This document shows, one piece after another, positions 55,971-64,000 of a stretch of 64,000 bases of DNA. The stretch is from Bryum argenteum (lineage: Eukaryota > Streptophyta > Bryopsida > Bryales > Bryaceae). The stretch is from NCBI GenBank assembly GCA_037043015.1, contig CM073321.1:41994420-42058419 (forward strand). Direction: 5' to 3'. The notes below the pieces were generated by a model that made no database searches, had not been told where the DNA came from, and saw only the letters and a program-made list of their open reading frames with translations. Positions within the stretch are counted from its first letter, which is position 1. Every line of letters begins with the position of its first letter. Position numbers and translations under genes: made by a program.

Positions 55971-56496
55971 TTGGCGGCAAACTATTCCCGCTCTTTCCTT
56001 GCGCGCGGAATTCATCCATTGAATGTTGGTATTCTTCGCGTAAGGAACCGCCTTGGCTTTAATCACTGCTCTTTGTGTTGTGTAAACCCCGGTCAAGTTC
56101 TTGCGCTGCTCTTCCTTCGGCTTGAGGCGGTGCTCTTCCGCGCTTTCTCTCCTCCTCTCTTCTTCTCTTCTTTTCTATCAATTCTTGGGCGCTACTTCAC
56201 GGTGTTGGCTCTGAACTTCCGCCGCAGGTTAGCTAACATTCCACGACACTTCCTTTTGAGATTGTCTATAATGTATAATCCGCCTCTTATTGTCGAGCTG
56301 ATCGTCTTTGCTTCTGTTCATTGTTCGTCGTCTTTATTTGTGTTTATTGTTCTTCAATTTTTCTGTAGTATATCGGTTGAGTTTATTGTTGTTGTATCTG
56401 TGTTAAAGTTTGTTACCAAACCTGTGTTGGAAACGACTGCAACGTACATTGCGTCTTTTACGCCGAAAAATTCGGAAATGCCTTGGGATTTGTGCC

Positions 56497-57640
56497 ATCA
56501 TCGGATCGATGATAACCCTGAGGGTCGCCTCGGAGGGCGTAAAGTCTTCGAGGGGGCGTGCAGTCCTCGGGGGGCGTGCAGTATTTTTTTTGCCTGGTTA
56601 TCGTAGAGTCGACGATAACCATCATGATTACCAGTAGGTTCATTTCACATTTAAATGATTAGCATGCCAGGTTATCGTCGTGTCGACGATAACCCTGAGG
56701 GTCGCCTCGAAGGGCGTAAAGTCTTCGAGGGGGCGTGCAGACCTCGGGGGGCCTGCAATATTTTTTTTGCCTGGTTATCGTAGAGTCGACGATAACCATC
56801 ATGATTACCAGTAGGTTCATTTCACATTTAAATGATTAGTATGCTAGGTTATCGTCGTGTCGACGATAACCCTGAGGGTCGCCTCGGAAAGTCTTCGAGG
56901 GGGCGTGCAGACCTCGGGGGGCCTGCAGTATTTTTTTTGCCTGGTTATCGTAGAGTCGACGATAACCATCATGATTACCTGTAGGTTCATTTCACATTTA
57001 AATGATTAGTATGCCAGGTTATCGTCGTGTCGACGATAACTCTTATGGTATCCTCTTTTGATAACCTCTTTTGATAACCTCTTCTCTTAACCTCTATGAA
57101 TGTCAATTTATCGTCGCGTCGACGATCTCTATTATGTCGTCTGGAACTATCCCATTTATCATCGGGTCGACGATAACATAAATGTTATCCAATACGAGAG
57201 TGTAAACTGAAAATATTACTTCTATGACATGCTATCGTCGTGTCGACGATATCTTTCAAGCTGCACAAAAGGTAGTATATTATCATTAATGCTATTATTA
57301 CCATCTGTGGTTATCGTCGGGTCGACGATACCTCATCTATCCTCGGCCGGGGAGTACTTTATCTTAGTTATATGTGGTCGTCCGTCATGTTATCGTCGGG
57401 TCGACGATAACTTTGATTAATTGGGTTAATGGCTATCAAGATATACTCTATGTTGTTGTACGGACAACCTACTCAAATAAGTATGTTAGTTAGATTTGAT
57501 AGCCTCTGTCTGTAGAGGTGTAAGAAAACTATTAGTCAGTTGCTGTGGATATCGTCGGCTCGACGATTCGTGAGGATTCTTTCTTCACTCCACAGCTTGG
57601 AGACGGAAACTGTTAAGATGGTATAGTCGAGTCGACGATT
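56497..57640. repeat. Second TATCGTCG-NNN-CGACGATA array, upstream of the transposase gene
   Basis: Copies at 56497 (variant), 56599, 56673, 56776, 56850, 56946, 57020, 57109, 57157, 57233, 57312, 57391, 57550 and 57622; the common spacing is 72-79 bases. Here the flanks often extend the dyad to GGTTATCGTCG...CGACGATAACC. The first part is a threefold tandem repeat of about 175 bases with CTGAGGGTCGCCTCGG and a T-run. It is the 5' region of the plus-strand putative transposase. Confidence 0.9.
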
Positions 57641-57802
57641 CGTGTCCCTTATAGCGCTCTTCTTCTCGTCTTTATCATATTCATGATACACCGCTGTCAT
57701 TTTCGCCGGTGGACGGAATAAGCGTTTGACATGAAGAAGTGTTATTCTTTCAGTCATCGATCTGAACTTAATTTTGTTATATATTGTTGATTTTCTTGCA
57801 GG

Positions 57803-60659
57803 ATGGATATGCATCATCCAGAAGAGTTTGCAAGGTCATTGCCTACTTTGGCTCCTGGTGTCGCTGTCTGCGACGGCATTTCTCGGGCTAAATGGATCTT
57901 AAAAGTTGTGACCCTTCGTAACAATGAAGGTCTTGACGTGGCCAAAGCATTGTGCCAGAACCTGGATCCGGATGTGGATGACGGGATAGAAGGCTTAATT
58001 CTTGGTGAAAATCAGGTTATGGTGCAAATCGCGGAGTCCCTATCTGAGGAGCATTTCCCATCCGGACAGATGTGGTCCTTCCACGCATGGGACACAAAAC
58101 ATGTTTTGCTTGATGGCGTGAGTCTCTACGACCATGAGCAAACTCATAAGTACAAAGAGGCTATAAAAGCAGTTAATCGAAAAGGTCGGAAAGGTGATCG
58201 TTCATATGACTCTATACGTCATAGAGTAGAGAATGTTGCTCCACCCAAGAAAGATGCTTTGCTGGCGCCAGCATCTATCATTGCAGTCTCCACACAATCG
58301 TGTTGTGAGGCAAATTGCTTACAACTATTTCCCCGTGGACATATTCATGATATCCGCTCTCAACTGCATGTGAATGATGGGGTCTATGCTCGTAAGAAGT
58401 GTCTCCTTGAGGTCCATAGACAGATCCACAAGGACCTGGCAGGCTTGGAGTGGATCACCTTGAAAGGTAGAGAAGTGTGCCCTACTGCTTGGTGGATCAT
58501 TCATGGTATTTCTAGAGCTACATTCTACAGGTACAGGGAAATGTCCAAGAGTGGGAAACAAGCTGAGGGTCACGGGAATGTGGGGTTGAAAAAACCCCGA
58601 CTACATACGGTCCAAGCAGCAGCGACGCATCGTACGCTCATAGTTTCTGGTGCTGACAAAATGCCTCACAAAACAAGGACGCTCACGAACGGTGAAAAAG
58701 TCCCTGCCATGGTATTGCCATCTGCGTTCTGTTGGAGTGACAAGTTAGCTCACATCAATGAGATGAATGCAAGATTCGAGTTGTCGCCAATTTCCTCAAG
58801 TGGCCTGAGTAACATTTGGCGTTCTTCATTTCCAGAGTTTGCCCCAAAGGCCCGAGGTGATACTTTTTCTCGATGTGGCCTGTGTGATAGATACAAGCAA
58901 ATTCGAAGCGCTTGCACACCTCTATCGTATGCACAACAGAAGTGGTCAAATAAATTGGAAAGCCACCTCATCTCTCAAAGGGCACATAGAGAACTATACT
59001 ATTTCAATCGGACCGTTGTGGATGATTCTCCTCACAAGCTGCTGACGATCATCCATGATAAAATGGATCACTCCAAGACTGCGTCCCCACACTTTTCTCA
59101 CAAGACCAAGGCAACAAATTCCTACACAAAAATGCCTCTTGCAGTCACGGGAATGATTGCCCACGGTCATGGAGATGTTAAATACGCGCACTATGGTCTT
59201 GACATCTTCCCCGCAAATTCTAACTCAACCATTGGATCTCTTGCTAAGCTCCTACGTGATCTCGAAGGAGAACCTAGGAATTCATCTCGTAGGCTCTTTT
59301 CAAATGAGAATACTCGATCGACATTATCCAATGCAGTTCTGCAAGGTTCACATACATGCGTTGACTCCTTTCTTCCTCAACCTGATGCTCCTGTCCCTGC
59401 TCAAGCTTTGCCCCCTATACTAGTCTTGCAGCTAGATAATGCTTCAGGGGACAACAAGAATAGATGGCTTTTGGCCTTTTGTTCACTCCTTGTTTACAAA
59501 GGGATTTTTCGTGAAGTTTACATGAACTTCCTCATAGTTGGACACACGCATGAAGATATAGATGCCATGTTCGCCCGATGGAGCTCGAAGTTGAATACAA
59601 ATGACTATCCAACAATCCCACGACTTATGAAATCCTTCATGGACTGTGAAACACAACCTGTCATTCCCCATTTAATTGAAGAGGTTCCCGATTTCAAGGA
59701 ATTTTGCGATGGTTATGTGGGCACAGGCGGTGACTTTCTAGAGGGTCATTCCAAGGCAAAGCAATTTAAGTTCTGCATGGATTCGAATGGGTGGCCTATA
59801 ATGGAGTACAAGAATTTGTGTACTAACAAGGATTGGTTACCAGAGCATGGCAAAGGGATTCGCTTGTGGGGTGAAACTGAAGATGGTAGACCTTGTGTTC
59901 CATCTGGTTCACCGAAACCTGTCATCCTAGAACATAAAAGTTTACTCAATGATGTCAAGAAAGGGCTAGATGGGTACATTGCACATTGGACAGGAATGGC
60001 TGATGAGGATCTCTCTAGAGAATTTAGACGGCAAAACAATCCTTCAAGAGATTATTGGAAAGGTGTTCGAGCTGCTCTCGATGCATCGATCGAGCCACGT
60101 GAAAGTTTAGTTGATGGATTTTGGCCGGCTTCTAGAATTGTCCTTGACGAGATTGACTTCATGCATGGAGATGGCTTTCATGACAGGGGAAGAGGATGCG
60201 GAAGATGAACCCTTTGTAGGACGTGTCCGTGACCGTCCGCGTGCTTCATTCCGTGTAAATCGCGATACATTTGCAGGATATTTTGTTGCAGTGCGTCCCG
60301 CAGAGGATGATCCAAGGCCATTATGGCTTGCTAGAGCCTTAACAAATCCAAGTCCGGATCCCGGACATATGCATATGATCCAAATTCAATATTGGGCTCC
60401 CCGCACTAGAAAACATATCAATATGGACACGTATGTAGGATGGGACACAAAAAAAGGGACTGTGTGGCGGGAAGATCGAACAATGGATCCAACATGGTCT
60501 AACACATCATGTATCATGACAGCTTGGAAGCCAAGAGTGCGCGAATCAACTTCAGATCCCAAGATAGCTATACCAACGCCTCAAATTGACATCATCAAGG
60601 CATCAGTGAATGCTTTTACGACAAACTCTGAAGACGACGCATCTACTCCAGAAGGATGA
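57803..60659 (+). pseudogene. Large putative transposase (DUF7869-like), one frameshift
   Basis: The ATG at 57803 follows a clear acceptor (TTTTCTTGCAG, ending 57801), so a 5' exon or leader is spliced on. The 801-residue frame to 60208 has CCEANCLQLFP (about residue 166), CGLCDRYKQIRSAC (357), HDKMDHSKTASP (418), LQLDNASGDNKN (541) and VGHTHEDIDAMF (580). A one-base frameshift between about 60150 and 60205 leads to the final 150 residues (EEDAEDEPFVGRVRDRPRAS onward) in the next frame, ending at TGA 60657-60659. The copy at 31430-34256 shows that both parts belong to one protein. Family members I recall carry the name DUF7869. An RNase H-fold catalytic core with D, D and E/D in the last three motifs is inference. 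It lies divergent to the fusion gene and is preceded by the same palindromes. Confidence 0.65.
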
Positions 60660-61101
60660 TATATGCTTTCGATGTTGAAGATTCACATTGTAGAGTGTCT
60701 TAGTGTCTAAAGGGGCATTTCTTTGTTATAATATTGCAGGTAGGAAATAGATAGAATACTTTCCTTCATAGTTGTATTCTAGCTAGTAGATTGTGCAACG
60801 AGGACTTTGTCTTTACTTCATCTATCCAATTTGGAAATAAATAGCATATTATTCTAACTAAAACTTTACCTTTGAAAAGTTATTTTGAGAATCTCAATTT
60901 AATGGAATGTCTCAAATTGGTTCATCAAATAATCACTTTCTATTATGTATCATGGGATGTTTGATATTAACACTTTATCTATTCAAAAAAGAAATTTTCA
61001 ATCATCAAAACACTCAAAAGTATCAATTTAATGGAATGTCTCAATTTAATTTGCATATTTAGAAGTCTAATTATAGCAGAGATTAAATTGAGACTTCAGT
61101 G
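60660..61101. repeat. Right subterminal region with TCTCAATTTAATG repeats
   Basis: TCTCAATTTAATGGAATGTCTCAA occurs near 60893 and 61022, with single halves at 61038 and 61084 (inverted). These repeat the core of the terminal inverted repeat. No gene. Confidence 0.6.
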
Positions 61102-61127
61102 TGTCTCAATTTAATGAATAAGGCCTT
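61102..61127 (-). repeat. Right terminal inverted repeat of the 20-kb element
   Basis: On the minus strand it contains CTTATTCATTAAATTGAGAC, matching 41148-41173 with one mismatch in 26. Confidence 0.65.
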
Positions 61128-61299
61128 ATAAGAGAGTTGGGTTATCGGTGATAGATTTGGCGATCCTTCCTATCAACCTACGTAACTTTCTCGTACAAAC
61201 ATTCCTACCTATCTAGCTACCTATCTACCAACATACAAACGTACTTACCTACTCACCTACTTTTTATGTCTTTTGGATTACATAAAAACAAAAATGTCA

Positions 61300-61805
61300 A
61301 CGAAGCAAAAATAACAAACCGAAAAAAAAAAAAAAAAAAAAAACCATCAAGAAAATAAACATGCATGGATAAAAATAATGAGCATAACAACATCTTAGAA
61401 ATTGGTAGAGAGGGGATGCTTTTTTTAGCTTCCTTCTACAGTCAACAATGACCTTATTGGTTTAGAGAACGTTAACTAATGGGTAGTGGGATATGAGCAT
61501 TATCAAAGTTGAATTAGGGCTTGGGTGTTGACAATTAATTAATTATTATTTTTTGAGTTTGTATCTTATTTAATATATAACTACACACAACTTTTTAGTG
61601 ATTAAAACATGGTATTTCCGGTAACACGTTTTATCTAATACTACACGTACTATTGTAAAGTGTTGTAGAGCCTAAATTTATACGATACAATACATATAGT
61701 GTTAGAATAGGCATTTACTGAACTAATCATCTTTTCAAAAAAATAAACTTGAAAAAATAGTTAGAAATTAGTGAGAAATAGTATGGAATTTAGTGTAGTG
61801 TAGAG
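61300..61805 (+). repeat. Dispersed repeat, second copy
   Basis: Same order and strand as 40560-40815 (GAAAATAAACATGCATGG, TTGGTAGAGAGGGGAT, GATATGAGCATTATCAAAG, CTTGGGTGTTGACAAT). Its right part (ATTTAGTGTAGTGTAGAGAC) parallels 19210. It includes a run of about 21 A at 61322. Confidence 0.6.
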
Positions 61806-62957
61806 ACGGGTAGACATGAAAAGGGCAAGAAATTGATCCCCGGGGCAATATACGGCGGGGGCAGCGTGTAAGGCGGCCTGGGTAGGTAGGGGCAGTGCAA
61901 AAGGCGGCCCGGGCAAGATTAGAGGCAGCTCGCTCGAATTCTGGCCGGGAACGGAGAGTGGAGGGGCTAGGATTTGGCCCCCATTGTATTCTTCGTCTTC
62001 CTCGCTTCTGCGCTCCGCATGCTTGTTTTCGTCTGTCGGCGAATTACTTTGTGTTTTCTTGAATTCTCGCTATCGCTACCTTCTGGCCTCGAAAGTAGCT
62101 ATCTCCTGGCCTCGAAGGTCGTCTTTGTTCATGTTTATATAGTCTTTGTTATCTACTCGCTTGTCTTTGTACATTCTCCTAGACGCTTCTTGCTCTGCTC
62201 TCTGACGCTTTTTGCTTCTCTTAGCTATGCGCCTCGACCCTGTTAGCTTACAAAGGTGTAGACTTCTCTTGCGCGACACTATCGGTTTGTGAAGCTGTTT
62301 CTGCGCCTCGAAGTGTCTGTTTTTCGCGGCATCAAGTGGGTGGCTCGTTTCGACGGTGCTTTTGCAGATTTGGCAGCGCTCACCAAAGTTCCTGGACTTT
62401 ACAACCTTCTCTGTAAGTTAATTGCCACTGTTTGTAACTTTTGGTTTGCAATTTCGTTCTGTGGTGTTTGCTTATTTTGTTCATTTCTGTCAATTTTCCA
62501 AACTTTGGGAGTTGAATTTGACTAGCTTTCAGGATCCTTGAAATTTGAGTGACTAGTTTGGAAAAGATGAGGAGGAACTTTGAGTGTAGATGTCTGATTT
62601 AGGAAAAAAAGAGGAAACTGGCTTGCTAGAGCTAGTTCATAAAATTCCTGAACCCTAATTTTTAAGAGGAGCTCTGGAATTTGAATGTTGAAACAAAAAG
62701 GGTGGATTTTTTTGAGTTGTTTAGGGTTGATTCAGAGCATTTCACATATCCGTTCAATTGCCAATTGGTGAGAGTTGTCAATGAGGTTGTACTTAGTGAT
62801 TTTAGATAATTAGAATGCGTATGTTCACCTCCAGATCATCGATTTGTGAATCGATTGCAATTGAATTGGTCTACTATGTGATTCTTGCATACTTGAATCT
62901 GCGTTACCGTTGAGAATTTCGTGGATCACCGATTGAGGGGGAAGCCGGAAAACCGGA
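61806..62957 (+). other. Leader-like region of a further element
   Basis: GGGGCTAGGATTTGGCCCCC followed by C/T-rich sequence and later AATTTGACTAGCTTTCAGG with TCCTTGAAAT parallels 19480-20190. This suggests the promoter and leader of the element whose palindromes follow. Open frames here are low-complexity and not supported as genes. Confidence 0.4.
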
Positions 62958-63402
62958 TAATCCAACTCAACTGGAGTTGAAGTAGAAAGATTATGTACGT
63001 TTCTTCAAGCAGTTAAAAAAGCACCATAATATTCAACTCGACTCGAGTTGAATCATTTAAGCATAGGAATCACTAAATGCAGACATGGTATCCATATAGT
63101 TGAAACATGACATGACAAACTCAACTGAAGTATAGCACAGATCCTCTGACTAAATAAGACAGGAACATGAGTCTATACAATCAACTCGATTCGAGTTGAA
63201 TTGGAGAAGATTTATCTTCAAGTTTAATTCAACTCGACTGGAGTTGAAAGTATTCAAGCACTGTATGAGGAGATCAGAACACTCCTCGAAGGATACATTC
63301 AACTCGAATCGAGTTGAATTAATCTTCCGTGGACAGTTGCTAAAGATATTCGTAATGTAGTAGAGACGAATAGAATGCTATTTCAACTCGACTCGAGTTG
63401 AA
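62958..63402. repeat. Array of TCAACTCGACTCGAGTTGA palindromes
   Basis: Six copies from about 62961 to 63402, including perfect ones near 63032 and 63382, 49-149 bases apart. Same family as 34315-37784, downstream of a leader-like region, so it probably opens another element that runs out of the window. Confidence 0.85.
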
Positions 63403-64000
63403 TACTAATCCTTGCAATATGTTTAGATAAATACTCATTTGGCCCCTGTGTCTCATCAGGAGAAAACAATTCAAAGGAGAGGCTCTCTGCATTCTTCAAG
63501 TCCTATGTTCCTGATGGCAATAGCGAAGTCGCGGACCCATAAATATTTAGCGACATGTGGGTGCACACAGGGCTTCGGATGTTGAATGGTGGAGTATGCT
63601 CCTTACACCGCACACGCACAAGCTGGCTGTCGTCACCAAGTACAAGGGAGCAAAGTGCAACCTTCCTGTCAATTTGGAGAACATCATCGACGATGTCGTC
63701 GTCCACAACACGCCACGGGTAGATCACTTAATGTATTTTAAAAACAACGTGCGGGCTAATATAGAGAGGATTATATTCATTTGAAGTAAAAATTATAAAA
63801 GAATTCCAAATAATGAAGGGCTTATTAAATATAGACAATCTCATTATAAGTAATTTAGATAGACATAAAACATGGGCCATTACTTTTTTGTAAATTTAAT
63901 ATAGGGTGGAAAGATAAGGATCTTAGAAGGTTTCATTAGTATGCTGTGTAAATAGGTTAGGACTCACGGAAATGGTTTATTAGTCTAAAAATGGATGAAT
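63403..64000. other. No gene supported
   Basis: A plus-strand frame near 63557-63784 reads YKGAKCNLPVNLENIIDDVV but has no recognisable domain. It may be the first exon of the element whose array precedes it. The rest is AT-rich. Confidence 0.25.

Larger units (their letters stand above)
41148..61127. mobile_element. Proposed 20-kb DNA transposon with divergent gene sets
   Basis: A 26-bp inverted repeat (41148-41173 and 61102-61127, 25 of 26 identical) bounds a region holding a minus-strand gene set (48625 to 41584) and a plus-strand putative transposase (57803-60659). Both are associated with the same 19-bp palindrome family. The middle (about 50.1-56.4 kb) lacks that palindrome and appears to contain nested repeats. 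Exact outer ends and a target-site duplication are not resolved. The reading as a single element is inference from the inverted repeat plus the shared palindromes. Confidence 0.55.

Noticed and set aside
55971-56606. A 211-codon plus-strand frame rich in Leu, Phe and Ser
   Set aside because: Pyrimidine-rich leader-like sequence running into the palindrome array; no recognisable domain. It may be a transcribed leader of the transposase gene.

Overview
The window looks like repeat-dense nuclear DNA of a green plant (streptophyte). Supporting signs are a chromodomain Ty3/gypsy retroelement, CACTA-type (Tnp2) transposase remnants, GT-AG introns, AATAAA signals, TATA boxes, and interstitial CCCTAAA tracts of the plant telomere type. 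No tRNA, rRNA or ordinary housekeeping gene was recognised. I cannot fix the species; nothing demands a seed plant, and a bryophyte, lycophyte, fern or charophyte would fit. Almost every coding stretch is transposon-like, and most are interrupted.

Layout. 1-4518: 3' part of a decayed chromovirus with its 3' LTR. 4803-6296 (-): kinase-like gene with one internal TGA. 6453-6990: two GC-rich palindromic blocks. 7013-10230 (+): acidic coiled-coil gene, FCP1/HAD-like gene and a small conserved tail gene. 12056-13116: palindrome array, then an N-terminal gene fragment (13171-13590). 13957-14779: MITE-like element with perfect 21-bp TIRs. 15300-15922 (-): DNA-methyltransferase-like fragment. 17831-18785: large inverted repeat. 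20880-30038: decayed CACTA-like element with a TNP1-like gene (-) and a Tnp2 pseudogene (+) transcribed divergently. 31430-34256 (-): broken copy of a large putative transposase. 34315-37784: palindrome arrays, one nested in another. 41148-61127: the most interesting object, described next. 61280-64000: further dispersed repeats and another palindrome array.

Main proposal. 41148-61127 is bounded by a 26-bp inverted repeat (25/26 identical) and looks like one 20-kb DNA transposon of an unusual kind. Its left half, on the minus strand, carries a three-exon gene joining a ParB/DGQHR-like motif, a DNA-methyltransferase-like domain and an acidic coiled coil (48625 to 43738), then an FCP1/HAD-like gene and a small tail gene. 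Its right half, on the plus strand, carries a nearly intact ~950-residue putative transposase (57803-60659). Some 40 copies of a 19-bp palindrome (TATCGTCG-NNN-CGACGATA) lie between the two halves, inside both introns of the minus-strand gene and inside its coding sequence, often 72-79 bp apart. The same gene order recurs at 7013-10230, and the same style of array with different palindromes recurs at 6.5, 12-13, 20.9-24.7, 34-38, 52-54 and 63 kb. I infer a superfamily in which each lineage has its own palindromic array, perhaps the binding or modification site of its own proteins.

Decay is widespread. Several genes are whole apart from single TGA or TAG codons or one-base frameshifts, as expected of methylated transposon copies. 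All family assignments rest on motif recognition by eye; no search or alignment program was run.
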